64,000 bases of DNA from Oscillospiraceae bacterium (GTDB lineage: Bacteria; Bacillota; Clostridia; Oscillospirales; Ruminococcaceae), in the NCBI GenBank assembly GCA_017435045.1, contig JAFSFT010000030.1, positions 1 through 64,000 of the forward strand, written 5' to 3'. This document shows positions 23,625-32,644 of this stretch, one piece after another. Below the pieces are notes generated by a model. It searched no databases. It was not told the origin of the DNA and saw only the letters and a program-made list of their open reading frames with translations. Position numbers and translations under genes: made by a program. Every line of letters begins with the position of its first letter. Position 1 is the first letter of the stretch.

Positions 23625-24995
23625 ATGAAAAGAACAAATGATTTGGGCAAAGACAGTATATTGTCATTGGTTCTCAGACTGGCTGTCCCGGCAATGCTGG
23701 CACAGCTGGTAAATGTATTATACACAGCAATTGACAGAATGTTTATTGGCAATATCCCTGTTATAGGAGATGTTGCGCTTGCTGGCATAGGTGTGTGTGC
23801 ACCTATTGCAGAGTTTATAGCCTCATGGGGCAACCTTATCGGCATAGGCGGCAGTGTATATATGGCTATAAAGATGGGGGAAAAGGACAACGAAAAGGCC
23901 TCCCGCATCTTGTCAACCTGTTTCCAGTCGCTTATTGTTCTTTCTGTTATACTTGCGGTTGTGTTTATGCTTGCAAAGGGAAGGCTTATAACCTGGTTTG
24001 GTGCCAGCAGCGAGACTTTCGGATATGCAGATGAATATCTGACGATATATATAATCGGTTCAATCTTTGCGGTTATGACCATAGGTATGAACTATTTTAT
24101 AACCTGTCAGGGCTTTGCAGGCACTGCTATGTTTTCGGTTATAATCGGTGCACTGGTAAATATACTTCTGGACTATGTATTCGTATTTCTGATGAATATG
24201 CAGGTGGCAGGTGCGGCTTTGGCAACAGTTATTGCACAGGCCTGTTCCTGCACATGGACAATGCTGTTTCTTTTTGGTAAAAAGGTGCATATCAAAGTCA
24301 AACTGTACAGCATATCTTCGCAGATTGTCAGAAAGGTGTGCAGACTGGGATTTCCTGCATTTATTATGTACTCGACCAACAGTGTTATTGTTATAATCCT
24401 TAACATTGTTCTGCAGAAATACGGCGGAGAGGCAATGGGGGACAAGCTTATTTCGGCATCGGCAATTGTGCAGAGCTATGTGCTTGCAATCCTTAATCCT
24501 CTGGGGGGTATAACAGCAGGTACAAGTGCGGTGGTAAGCTACAATTACGGTGCAAGGGACTATAAGAGGGTTATAAAAGCCTATAACGTTATTACTGGGG
24601 CAGCGGTTGTGTTCTGTGCAGTTATGTTTGTGGTTTCCCGCATTGTTCCGCACCATATTGCAATGATATTTACTCAGGATGCCGAGATTGCAGCTCTTGC
24701 AGAATGGGGTATGAAGGCATATACGTTTGGTCTTGTTCCGCTGGCGATGCACTATGCTGCCACAGACTGTCTCACTGCCATGGGCCGTGCAGGCACGGCA
24801 CTGTTTATGTCGGCTTTCAGAAAAATCAGCTTTGTGGTGCTGGTATGTGTAATTCCGCTGTTTGCGGCACCGGAAATGACATTTATTTCCCAGTCACTGT
24901 CTGACGGTATATGCGGTCTTATCAATACAGCGGCCTGCATAGTGATAGTAAAAAGAATAATAAACAGCGAAAAAGAAAAATACGGAATAGTATAA
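23625..24995 (+). CDS. MATE-family efflux transporter
   Basis: 456 residues with 12 predicted membrane helices and the MATE repeats (LVLRLAVPAMLAQLVNVLYTAIDRMFIG; a second half beginning near LGFPAFIMYSTNSVIVIILN). MATE proteins export cationic drugs or metabolites using Na+ or H+ gradients. I start at ATG 23625 (MKRTNDLGKDS), which fits the family; a TTG at 23598 in the same frame is the alternative. It is divergent from the fucosidase gene. The substrate is unknown. Confidence 0.9.
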   Translation: MKRTNDLGKDSILSLVLRLAVPAMLAQLVNVLYTAIDRMFIGNIPVIGDVALAGIGVCAPIAEFIASWGNLIGIGGSVYMAIKMGEKDNEKASRILSTCFQSLIVLSVILAVVFMLAKGRLITWFGASSETFGYADEYLTIYIIGSIFAVMTIGMNYFITCQGFAGTAMFSVIIGALVNILLDYVFVFLMNMQVAGAALATVIAQACSCTWTMLFLFGKKVHIKVKLYSISSQIVRKVCRLGFPAFIMYSTNSVIVIILNIVLQKYGGEAMGDKLISASAIVQSYVLAILNPLGGITAGTSAVVSYNYGARDYKRVIKAYNVITGAAVVFCAVMFVVSRIVPHHIAMIFTQDAEIAALAEWGMKAYTFGLVPLAMHYAATDCLTAMGRAGTALFMSAFRKISFVVLVCVIPLFAAPEMTFISQSLSDGICGLINTAACIVIVKRIINSEKEKYGIV

Positions 24996-25043
24996 ATTTG
25001 TATAAACAGCAATACAAATGTACTGTCAAATATATATAAGCAA

Positions 25044-25081
25044 ATACCGTCACAAACATTATAGAGTGTTTGTGACGGTAT
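25044..25081. terminator. Bidirectional terminator between MATE and DUF3842 genes
   Basis: A perfect 15-base stem (25044-25058 with 25067-25081) and an 8-base loop, with a T run (atttttg) on the plus side. It lies between two convergent genes. Confidence 0.85.
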
Positions 25082-25108
25082 ATTTTTGTTTGTTATTATA
25101 TGTAAGCA

Positions 25109-25519
25109 TTATCTGTTTTCAATTATGCTGCAGAGGGTGTCCACAGCAGAAGCAACAGCTTCCCCGAAAGATAAATCCGGTGCACCGGCAATGAGTATTT
25201 TGCACTTGCTTACAGGAACAAGAATCTTTTTGGCATTGCTGCAGGCGATTGCTGCTGCCATTTTTGGCGTGATTTCACCAAGAAGTGAATCTGCGGCGAT
25301 TATGCCCACAGGGCCAATTATAACATCGGCATCACGACAGTTTACCACAACGGGGTTTTCTCCTGTTGCACCAAAATCTGCACCTGCTTTAAGCATAGCG
25401 GCGGTGGCAATGCTGTTTGTACCTATGGCATACAGCGTACAGTTACAGCGGCTTTTAATCTTCTCCACCAGAGTTTTGCCAAGGCTGCCGCCCTGACCAT
25501 CTATAATAACTATCTTCAT
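25109..25519 (-). CDS. DUF3842 protein
   Basis: 136 residues that match the DUF3842 family: a Rossmann-like start (MKIVIIDGQGGSLGKTLVEKI), a central NPVVVNCRDADVIIGPVGII and a C-terminal GAPDLSFGEAV. The Gly-rich loop suggests nucleotide or cofactor binding; no reaction is known. It follows the ECF S-component gene by 27 bases on the same strand. DUF3842 genes often sit beside such transporters in clostridia, so a role linked to the imported compound is plausible but unproven. Confidence 0.85.
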   Translation of the reverse strand: MKIVIIDGQGGSLGKTLVEKIKSRCNCTLYAIGTNSIATAAMLKAGADFGATGENPVVVNCRDADVIIGPVGIIAADSLLGEITPKMAAAIACSNAKKILVPVSKCKILIAGAPDLSFGEAVASAVDTLCSIIENR

Positions 25520-25546
25520 TACAACCTCCGCAGGCAGTAATGCCTG

Positions 25547-26068
25547 CTATTTTATAACATTTGCTCTTTTAAGGGCGGCAACAAGCAGCGGAATAAGCAC
25601 CAGTTGCACAATAATACCGGGAACAGCATTTACAAAAGCCTCGGTCATAAATATAGCTATTGTAAATGTATTACCCATTATACCATACAAAGCAAAACTT
25701 ACAACACCCCACACAACTCTGCCTGCCAGCATAGCAGTGATAAGAGAGATTAAAACTGCCCTGCCGTCTTTTTTGCTTTTAGAGTGAATAACGCCCGACA
25801 CCAGTCCATAAGCGGCAAGCTCAAATGCCATACCGATAGCTTTTGGAAAAAGTACAGGCATACCCCACAGTGCACTGCGCAGCAGCGGCGCAATAGCACC
25901 AATTGCCATGGCAGACGGGCCACCTACTGTAAAGCCAGCCAGCAACACGGGCAGATGCATAGGCAGTAGCATATTGCCGATTTCTGGTATCTGGCCTGTC
26001 ATGAAGGGCAGCACCAGTGCCAATGCCAGCAGAAGTGCAGATATAACAAGTTTTTTTGTGCTGTTCAT
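25547..26068 (-). CDS. ECF transporter S component (substrate-binding membrane subunit)
   Basis: 173 residues with about five to six membrane helices and the layout of ECF S components (QIPEIGNMLLPMHLPVLLAGF, GMAFELAAYGLVSG). It binds a vitamin or related small molecule and works with the shared EcfAA'T module, which is not in this window. I start at ATG 26068, because GGAGGC lies 6 bases upstream; the in-frame extension to 26134 runs through a terminator-like hairpin. The leader of about 120 bases after a consensus promoter suggests ligand-responsive control. Substrate not determined. Confidence 0.85.
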   Translation of the reverse strand: MNSTKKLVISALLLALALVLPFMTGQIPEIGNMLLPMHLPVLLAGFTVGGPSAMAIGAIAPLLRSALWGMPVLFPKAIGMAFELAAYGLVSGVIHSKSKKDGRAVLISLITAMLAGRVVWGVVSFALYGIMGNTFTIAIFMTEAFVNAVPGIIVQLVLIPLLVAALKRANVIK

Positions 26069-26090
26069 AAAGCCTCCAAAATAAAAAATG

Positions 26091-26121
26091 CCACAAAAAC
26101 TGACGGATAAAATGTATCCGT
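26091..26121 (-). promoter_or_regulatory. Possible transcription attenuator in the ECF gene leader
   Basis: In the leader RNA (minus strand), ACGGATA and TATCCGT (26115-26121 and 26103-26109) form a 7-base stem with a CATTT loop, followed by CAGTTTTTG. It lies about 35 bases before the gene. A terminator-like hairpin in the leader of a vitamin-type transporter suggests a riboswitch or leader-peptide control. The upstream RNA also has a CAAAC...GUUUG stem, but I match it to no known riboswitch class. Confidence 0.45.
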
Positions 26122-26193
26122 TAAAAGCTTTCATAGCACACTAATTTATTATTATTAAAATCAGTACAAACTTCCTGTTTGCGTTATGGAGAA

Positions 26194-26222
26194 ATTATAT
26201 CACAGTAAAAGATTGATGTCAA
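26194..26222 (-). promoter_or_regulatory. Consensus promoter of the ECF S / DUF3842 operon
   Basis: On the minus strand TTGACA (26217-26222) and TATAAT (26194-26199) are exactly 17 bases apart. The start of transcription should be near 26187. Confidence 0.85.
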
Positions 26223-26276
26223 TTTAAATTGCCTGCAGGCAACATTTGTCTGCAGGCAGTTTTGTATGATAAAAAA

Positions 26277-27200
26277 TTATATTTCGTCAGCAAGGCTTTC
26301 CTCGAGGTATTTTATGTACTGAATTTCTTCTTCGGACAGTTTGCGGTTGTTCAGCTTTATCCAGCCAAGCTGCATAACATCATCAGAATTGCATTCCACA
26401 GGTACAGATATTATACCATCTTCAAAATAGCCTTCATTGAGGATACCGCTGCCAATAGAAAAAGCATTTGTATGGCGTACGATATTATACATACTTGCTC
26501 TGTCGTGAACAAATATAAGTTTTTCAGGAATTTTAAATCCTGCAAGATTGATTTCTTCAGTGTAGTAAAGGTTTTTGCCCTGGCCGTGGTCGAATACAGC
26601 ATAAGGATAGTCAATAAGCTGATTAAAGTGGATTTTCTCCTTGCCTGCAAGAGGGTGCTCATTGCTGAGATAAACCCTTGGATTTATTTTTTTGATAGGC
26701 GTAAAGGTTATGTTTTTTGTTGCAAGATTTTTGTGGATAAACTTTTCGCTTTCACGGGAAATAAAGATAACACCTATAGAGCTGTCGTTATTGTACACGT
26801 CCTCGATAATCTGGTATATGCCTGTTTCCTTGATACGCACTTCAAATTTAGGATGGTTTGAAGCGTTGAGCAGGTCGGTAAAGGCTTTTACTGCAAAAGG
26901 ATAGCGCTGGGTAGAGACACTCAGACGCAGACAAGGTTTGGAGTTCTTGTTTGCATACAAAGATTTTATCTGCTTTTCCTGTTCGATAAGGGGGCGGATA
27001 TAGCTTAAAAACTCACTGCCTTCAGGGGTCAGTTCAATACCCTTGGTGCTGCGTATGAATATAGTGATGTCAAGCTCCTTTTCCAGCTCCTGAATAGAGT
27101 TGGAAAGACTGGATTGGGAGACAAAAAGCTTTGATGCTGCCTTGTTTATGGAACCGCAGCGGGAAACTTCCAGAACATAATTCAGCTGTGAAAATGTCAT
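26277..27200 (-). CDS. LysR-family transcriptional regulator
   Basis: 307 residues with an N-terminal LysR winged helix (residues 1-60; GSINKAASKLFVSQSSLSNS) and a periplasmic-binding-like effector domain (about 90-300). The target is uncertain. The nearest genes are the ECF/DUF3842 operon in front of its 3' end and the racemase-like gene behind it, in the same orientation but separated by a terminator. LysR proteins usually regulate a neighbouring operon in response to a small molecule. Confidence 0.9.
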   Translation of the reverse strand: MTFSQLNYVLEVSRCGSINKAASKLFVSQSSLSNSIQELEKELDITIFIRSTKGIELTPEGSEFLSYIRPLIEQEKQIKSLYANKNSKPCLRLSVSTQRYPFAVKAFTDLLNASNHPKFEVRIKETGIYQIIEDVYNNDSSIGVIFISRESEKFIHKNLATKNITFTPIKKINPRVYLSNEHPLAGKEKIHFNQLIDYPYAVFDHGQGKNLYYTEEINLAGFKIPEKLIFVHDRASMYNIVRHTNAFSIGSGILNEGYFEDGIISVPVECNSDDVMQLGWIKLNNRKLSEEEIQYIKYLEESLADEI

Positions 27201-27360
27201 ATGATTTACCCCTTTGTGATTTTTGAAATACGCTGGGTTTAATAATAAAAGTTATGCTAATATCAGTATAACTTATTTTTACAAAAATTTCTACGGCAAA
27301 TAGAATAAATTAGGTTATAATTTTATCAGAATGTTGCTTAAAGTAAAAAATAATAATAAT

Positions 27361-27393
27361 AAACCGCCTTGAAAACTGGTTTCAAAGCGGTTT
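27361..27393 (-). terminator. Terminator of the racemase-like gene
   Basis: Arms at 27361-27374 and 27380-27393 pair over 14 positions with one G-U, around a 5-base loop. TTATTATTATT follows on the minus strand. It lies 10 bases after the stop at 27403. Confidence 0.75.
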
Positions 27394-27402
27394 TGGTAAG
27401 AA

Positions 27403-28050
27403 TTATTTGTTTTTTTCAAGATATTCAAGCATCAGGTCACTTGGATTGATAACAGGCACGGCAATGCCGTCTGTGATTTCTTTTTCAACGTAAGGAAAAT
27501 GAGTACATCCAAGTATCAGTGCATCACAGCCGATAGCCACAAAGCTGTCGGTCAGTTTTTTGAGCTGGAATCTGTCGTATATTTCCTGCGGTGGAGTTGA
27601 AGCTTCAATTTCCACAACCAAAGGCAGAAGTCCTGCACCAAAAACTGTACATTCAGGATTTGCACCCAATATTGTCTTTTCGATTGCGGCAAGGCTCTGA
27701 CCATTTGCTGCAATTACAGAAAGACGCTTGTAGTCAACAGCACACATCTTGTAGATATCCAGCGGAGTTACAACGCATACGGGAACTTCTTTCTTCAATC
27801 TGTCCATATCAATGGCACCGGAAAGAGAGTTGCAGTATACATATATGCCTTCAGCACCGTGCTTTACCATATCAAGACATCCGTTTATAGCAATCTGCAG
27901 CAGTTCCTCCTTGTGAAGAATCTGCATTTCGTTCTGTTCGGGAGCACTTTTGCTGCAGGCAAAGCTGACAGCCTCATATCCTTTGGATAAAACATAATCA
28001 ACACCCATCTGAGTGTCTACAGGTGTACCTGCCATAACGCCAAGTTTCAT
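27403..28050 (-). CDS. Aspartate/glutamate racemase-family protein
   Basis: 215 residues with the two catalytic Cys of the family: Cys73 in VYCNSLSGA and Cys182 in LGCTHFPY. It would interconvert D- and L-Asp or Glu, or a related acid. It is shorter than MurI (about 265) and differs in its motifs, so it is better called a racemase-family protein than MurI. I start at ATG 28050, because AAAGGAG lies about 9 bases upstream. It stands alone between terminators and the HlyC/CorC gene. Confidence 0.8.
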   Translation of the reverse strand: MKLGVMAGTPVDTQMGVDYVLSKGYEAVSFACSKSAPEQNEMQILHKEELLQIAINGCLDMVKHGAEGIYVYCNSLSGAIDMDRLKKEVPVCVVTPLDIYKMCAVDYKRLSVIAANGQSLAAIEKTILGANPECTVFGAGLLPLVVEIEASTPPQEIYDRFQLKKLTDSFVAIGCDALILGCTHFPYVEKEITDGIAVPVINPSDLMLEYLEKNK

Positions 28051-28090
28051 AATTGATAACTCCTTTTGTTGATAAATAGTGTGTTGTGTA

Positions 28091-29347
28091 TTATATTTCA
28101 AAATCTTCTTCGGTGAGAGGTGTAACCTTTACCTTGATAATTCTGTGTTCGCTCATCTCAAGGATTGTATAGCGGAAATATGCGTCGCAGACACTTTCGC
28201 CTTTTTCCGGAATTCTGCTGAATTTTTCCAGCAGATAAGCAGAAAGGGCGATATAGTCCTTTACAGGTGCGGTGTGGGATTCAAGGATTGCCTCGTACAG
28301 CTCGGTAACCTCCAGTTCACCCAGCACCTCAAAGCTGCCGTTGTCCAGCGGTTTTATAAACTGTGTAATTTCGTCATGCTCGTCCCATATTTCGCCGACC
28401 AGCTCCTCAAGAATATCTTCCAGTGTCAGAATGCCAAGAGTACCGCCATATTCATCGGTAACAACTGCCATATGCATCTTTTCTTTCTGCAGAATCTGCA
28501 TAATATCGATGATTTTCTTTTTAGGGGGAACATAGAGGCATGGCTTTATAAGGTCATTCCAATGAAATTCATTGCTTTTCAATATCTGCGAGAACAAATC
28601 CTTCTGGCTGATAAATCCACAGATGTTGTCGATAGAATCCTCAAATACCGGCATACGGCTGAAATTGTGGCGTAAGAACAATTCTTTTACTCTTTCGATA
28701 TCATCGCCTTTTTCCACAGCGGTTATGTCAACACGCGGTGTGAGAATTTCGCCTGCAAAAATTTCCTTGAATTCAATGGCACTCTGTACAAGCTCTGCCT
28801 GTGTTTCCTCCAGAACACCCTCGTCTTCGATTTCGTCAATAATAGAGATAAGTTCTTCTTCAGAGAATGATGGTACAAATTCTTCTTCGCTGGAAACCTT
28901 TTTCTTCAGCAGGGATTTGATAAAGTTGAGTATAGCCACAAAAGGTGAAAAAAGCCTGGAAAGAAAACTCAGCACAGGAGATGCGGTTTTTATCATGCTT
29001 TCAGCATTTTCATTGGCAAAGCTTTTTGGAAGTACCTCACCAAAAATGATAACAGCAACGGTAGTAACTGCAGTTGCAACACCCACAGCACTGGCACCCA
29101 GCAGATTGATAAAGAATACAGTTGTGAGAGAGGATGCAAGAATATTTACAATATTGTTGGCAATAAGCAGTGTGGAAAGTGCACTGTCGTAGTTGCCGAT
29201 AAGTCTGAGGGCAAGTGCAGCTTTTTTATCGCCGCCCTCAGCCTGATTTTTAAGCCTTATTCTGTTTGCACCGGTAAGTGCCGTCTCGGTTGCGGAGAAA
29301 AAAGCAGACAGGCAAAGCAGAATAATAAGTATGATTAAGGTTGACAT
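28091..29347 (-). CDS. HlyC/CorC (CNNM-type) membrane protein with CBS domains
   Basis: 418 residues. The DUF21/CNNM membrane domain (about 1-185, opening LIILIILLCLSAFFSATETAL) is followed by a CBS pair (about 200-325; LTPRVDITAVEK, VVTDEYGGTLGILTLEDILEELVGEI) and a C-terminal CorC/HlyC domain (about 335-418). Members are linked to Mg2+ efflux or homeostasis. It is 40 bases upstream of the racemase gene on the same strand and may share its transcript. Confidence 0.9.
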   Translation of the reverse strand: MSTLIILIILLCLSAFFSATETALTGANRIRLKNQAEGGDKKAALALRLIGNYDSALSTLLIANNIVNILASSLTTVFFINLLGASAVGVATAVTTVAVIIFGEVLPKSFANENAESMIKTASPVLSFLSRLFSPFVAILNFIKSLLKKKVSSEEEFVPSFSEEELISIIDEIEDEGVLEETQAELVQSAIEFKEIFAGEILTPRVDITAVEKGDDIERVKELFLRHNFSRMPVFEDSIDNICGFISQKDLFSQILKSNEFHWNDLIKPCLYVPPKKKIIDIMQILQKEKMHMAVVTDEYGGTLGILTLEDILEELVGEIWDEHDEITQFIKPLDNGSFEVLGELEVTELYEAILESHTAPVKDYIALSAYLLEKFSRIPEKGESVCDAYFRYTILEMSEHRIIKVKVTPLTEEDFEI

Positions 29348-29577
29348 ATAACTCCTTGTGTATCGGAATAATGGTAAAAATATTCTTTATTAAAAAAGTT
29401 AATTAACTTATATAATAATATAAATTGGTTGTGTTGTAAATATGTTATTGCACGCAATTGAATGGTATATACGGTGAACATTTGGTGTAAAAAAGCTGAA
29501 TTTGATATGAATGGTGTGGATTTTTTTTAGCGGATATGGTATATATATAATTAGATTATAGTGTGCAGGAGAAAAAT

Positions 29578-30759
29578 ATGCAGAATAATGTGAAAAACTA
29601 TTTTACAAAATCCACAATAAGCAATATTATAACAGTGTGTACAGCGGTGTTGCTGTATCTTGCTATATCCAACTTTACTGTGGTAAGAGCTGTGCTGTCA
29701 AAGGGGTATAACATTATATCTCCTTTTGTTGTTGCATTTGTTCTGGCGTTTCTGCTGCATACTCCTGTGGATTGGTTTGAAAGAACTTTCTTCAGTAAAC
29801 TGAAAGGAAAAAGAGCAGTCTCCATACTCTGCACATATATAATAGCGACATTGCTTATCACAGCTCTTGTTGTTGCGGCAGCTCCACAGGTGGGAGAAAG
29901 CATAAAGAGTGTAGGCAATAATATTCCCAAATACATTCAGGGAATAACAGATATTCTGAACAAACTTACAACAGAATACAACTGGGATCCTGTGTTTATT
30001 GCTTCTGTAACCGAGACAATGAACAATGCACTCAAAAATCTCAGCACATTTTTACTGTCGCAGGTTCCGCAGCTGTTCAATTTTTCTGTGTCTATAGGTA
30101 ACTTTGCCATAGATCTGTTTATGTCTGTAATTGCGTCCATATATATGCTCGCAAGCAAAGAGAGACTTATTTTCCAGATTAAAAAGATACTTTATTCGTT
30201 CCTGAAAGAGAAGAAGGCAGACAGAGTAATCGAGATAGGACAGATCACCAATGAGATGTTCTCCAAGTTTATAAACGGCAAGATGCTGGACAGTCTTATC
30301 ATCGGAATTATCTGCTTTGTGGGTATGATTTTTATCTATTCACCTTATGCAATCCTTATTGCCATAATTGTGGGTGTTACAAATATGATTCCGTTCTTCG
30401 GACCATTTATCGGAGCTATCCCGTCAACACTTATTCTGCTTATGGTAAGTCCTTTTGATGCACTTATTTTTGTTATATTTGTGCTTGCACTCCAGCAGTT
30501 TGACGGAAATATTCTCGGGCCAAAAATTCTTGGGGATTCCACAGGTCTTGCACCAATCTGGGTACTTGTGTCCATTACAATAGGTGGTGGAATGCTTGGA
30601 TTTGTGGGTATGATTATCGGTGTGCCTACCTTTGCTGTTTTCTATAGTCTGCTCAGTGAAAATATGGACAAGCGCCTTGCGGCGAAAAAGATTATTGCAG
30701 ACAGAGATAAAATGACATTGACAACGGAAGGAGAAGCAGCTGATGAACCGAATGCATAA
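29578..30759 (+). CDS. AI-2E-family permease
   Basis: 393 residues with about eight membrane helices and the family core near the C-terminus (GVTNMIPFFGPFIGAIPSTL, GPKILGDSTGLAPIWVL). Members include the AI-2 exporter TqsA and Na+/H+ antiporters, so the substrate cannot be read from sequence. I start at ATG 29578, because AGGAGAAA lies 5-12 bases upstream. The next gene overlaps its 3' end by 17 bases, so the two are cotranscribed. Confidence 0.88.
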   Translation: MQNNVKNYFTKSTISNIITVCTAVLLYLAISNFTVVRAVLSKGYNIISPFVVAFVLAFLLHTPVDWFERTFFSKLKGKRAVSILCTYIIATLLITALVVAAAPQVGESIKSVGNNIPKYIQGITDILNKLTTEYNWDPVFIASVTETMNNALKNLSTFLLSQVPQLFNFSVSIGNFAIDLFMSVIASIYMLASKERLIFQIKKILYSFLKEKKADRVIEIGQITNEMFSKFINGKMLDSLIIGIICFVGMIFIYSPYAILIAIIVGVTNMIPFFGPFIGAIPSTLILLMVSPFDALIFVIFVLALQQFDGNILGPKILGDSTGLAPIWVLVSITIGGGMLGFVGMIIGVPTFAVFYSLLSENMDKRLAAKKIIADRDKMTLTTEGEAADEPNA

Positions 30760-31252
30760 CAGAAAAATACGCAGATATGCTGTTGCTTTTGTTCTGCTTA
30801 TACTTTCAGGGTACCTTTCGGTGTTCATAAAGGACACAATCGATTCACGCAATCCGGATGTATCGCTGCCTGCCATAAGTGTTACAACTGGCTACAGTCC
30901 TATACCAAGCGTACCAAGAGCAGGGTACGAATGGAACTACAGAACAAAAAGTGTAATGTCTCCCTATGTTTCCAGCTTCGATGTTCCTCTTATTGCTTAT
31001 GATGCTTTGCTGGACACACCAATTATTGTGGAATTTTCCGTTCCGCACAAACAGATTACTTTGTATGAAAGCAAAGGTGTTCTTATAAACGGCAGAGTTG
31101 TGTCCTCAGAGGAGTTTGAGGAAAAACGGTATTCAAACAATACCCCTAATGAAAAGGGAATATATGTGTACAAGGTGGTTGCACAGTTTGAACAGGGTAC
31201 AATTGTGCATTACTTTGCCCTTGATGTAAGCACAAAGAGATCTTCGATATAG
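30743..31252 (+). CDS. Membrane-anchored protein of unknown function
   Basis: 169 residues with one N-terminal membrane helix (about 11-31) and an extracytoplasmic domain of about 135 residues with no family I recognise. The start overlaps the end of the AI-2E gene; AAGGAG lies 9 bases before the ATG. A late segment (TPNEKGIYVYKVVAQFEQGTI) looks beta-rich. A good terminator follows. Overlap and shared transcript suggest a role with the permease. Confidence 0.75.
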   Translation: MNRMHNRKIRRYAVAFVLLILSGYLSVFIKDTIDSRNPDVSLPAISVTTGYSPIPSVPRAGYEWNYRTKSVMSPYVSSFDVPLIAYDALLDTPIIVEFSVPHKQITLYESKGVLINGRVVSSEEFEEKRYSNNTPNEKGIYVYKVVAQFEQGTIVHYFALDVSTKRSSI

Positions 31253-31258
31253 CATAAT

Positions 31259-31292
31259 ACGCCTGATGGAATATGCCTTCAGGCGTTTTTTG
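31259..31292 (+). terminator. Terminator after the AI-2E operon
   Basis: acgcctga (31259-31266) pairs with tcaggcgt (31279-31286), then TTTTTTG. It lies 6 bases after the stop. Confidence 0.85.
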
Positions 31293-31385
31293 TTTTTACA
31301 ATACAGAGATTTTGCTGCTGTCAGGGTACACTGGAACAAACGCAGGCAAAGTGGCTGTTTTTATTGGCTTAAAACCCTCTAAAAA

Positions 31386-31415
31386 TTGACAAGATACGGC
31401 TGTTTTGTGTATAAT
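31386..31415 (+). promoter_or_regulatory. Promoter of the yloC-to-thiN housekeeping operon
   Basis: TTGACA (31386-31391) and TATAAT (31410-31415) are 18 bases apart, about 70 bases before yloC. No terminator is seen until 46.3 kb, so one transcript may cover some 15 kb, perhaps with internal promoters. Confidence 0.8.
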
Positions 31416-31486
31416 TAACTATTAAGATAGTAGATAAAGAAGATATAAGAAAAGCTTAAAAACTACTGTCTTTCGGAGGTGTAAAA

Positions 31487-32365
31487 ATGGTATACAGTAT
31501 GACCGGTTACGGCAAGGGAAATGCAGTGCTTAACGGCAAGGATATCACTGTTGAAATCAAATCTGTCAACCACAGATATTTTGAATATTCCAGCAGAATG
31601 TCACGTTTTTTTGCTTTCCTTGAAGACAAAATCAAAAAACAGATTAACGAAACAGTAAGCCGTGGCAAGGTGGAGATGAACCTTGCAATCAAGTCGGTGG
31701 AACAGTCTGACACTGTTGTAGAGGCAGACCTGGCACTGGCAAAAAGCTACTACGACGCACTGTGCAAAATCAGCGAAGAACTTGGTCTTGACAATCCCGA
31801 GGATGTTATGGCTATTGCACGTTACGACGGCGTTCTTACACAGAACAAAAGCGAGGAAGATGCCCAGCAGCTGGCAAAGGATGTAAGCAGTGTTGTTGCT
31901 ATGGCACTGGACGAATTTATGAAGATGAAAACCGCAGAGGGCGAAAAGCTTTACAACGACGTAATGGGCCGTCTTGATACGGTGGAAAGCATTGTAAAGG
32001 AAATCGAGACAATTGCTCCGCTGCGTACACAGAAATATCAGGAACGTCTTTATCAGAAACTGCAGACAATACTGCAGGATACACAGATTGACAGCCAGCG
32101 TATTCTTACAGAGGCAGCAATTTTTGCAGACAAGGTTGCTGTGGACGAAGAAACTGTGCGACTTCACAGCCATATTGCCCAGTACAGAGATATCCTGCGC
32201 GGTGCACCGCGTCAGGGCAGAAAGCTGGACTTTCTTACACAGGAACTTAACCGTGAGGCAAATACAATAGGCTCAAAATCCAACGACCTTGAGATTACAC
32301 GCAGGGTTGTGGATATAAAATCTGAAATTGAAAAAATCAGAGAACAGATTCAGAATATGGAATAA
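31487..32365 (+). CDS. yloC: YicC/YloC-family endoribonuclease
   Basis: 292 residues, the normal length. The N-terminal signature is MVYSMTGYGKGNA and the C-terminal domain carries RQGRKLDFLTQELNREANTI and NDLEITRRVVDIKSEIEKI. YicC-type proteins are endoribonucleases acting on small RNAs and mRNA. It leads the operon with remA and gmk, as in Bacillus and Clostridium. GGAGGTG lies 7 bases before the ATG. Confidence 0.95.
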   Translation: MVYSMTGYGKGNAVLNGKDITVEIKSVNHRYFEYSSRMSRFFAFLEDKIKKQINETVSRGKVEMNLAIKSVEQSDTVVEADLALAKSYYDALCKISEELGLDNPEDVMAIARYDGVLTQNKSEEDAQQLAKDVSSVVAMALDEFMKMKTAEGEKLYNDVMGRLDTVESIVKEIETIAPLRTQKYQERLYQKLQTILQDTQIDSQRILTEAAIFADKVAVDEETVRLHSHIAQYRDILRGAPRQGRKLDFLTQELNREANTIGSKSNDLEITRRVVDIKSEIEKIREQIQNME

Positions 32366-32377
32366 GAGGTTACAGCT

Positions 32378-32644
32378 ATGGGTATGTTGAACATAGGCTT
32401 TGGCAGCATGATAAATGCCGACAGAATTGTAGCCGCATTAAGTCCAGAATCTGCACCTGTAAAAAGAATGATTACAAAGGCAAAAAGCGAAAATACACTT
32501 ATCGACGCAACCTTTGGCAGAAAAACAAAAACCGTAATTATAACCGACTGCGAACAGATTATCCTCTGTGCCTTTTCGGCAGAAAGAGTTTTCGGCCAGT
32601 CAAACGACAATCTTATAAAATTTATGGAGACTGAAGATGAGTAG
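32378..32644 (+). CDS. remA: RemA-family DNA-binding regulator (DUF370)
   Basis: 88 residues. It has the RemA core NIGFGSMINADRIVAALSPESAP and a conserved middle ending in LIDATFGRKTK. In B. subtilis RemA forms ring-shaped oligomers and activates matrix and osmoprotection genes. Its place between yloC and gmk is the standard one. It overlaps gmk by 8 bases. Confidence 0.93.
   Translation: MGMLNIGFGSMINADRIVAALSPESAPVKRMITKAKSENTLIDATFGRKTKTVIITDCEQIILCAFSAERVFGQSNDNLIKFMETEDE

Noticed and set aside
26069..26134. N-terminal extension of the ECF S component
   Set aside because: The extension runs through a terminator-like hairpin, lacks a ribosome binding site, and the start at 26068 has GGAGG and the family-typical first helix.
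26069..26187. A preQ1, THF or TPP riboswitch in the ECF leader
   Set aside because: I compared the leader with the conserved cores of these classes and found no match; only the terminator-like hairpin is supported.
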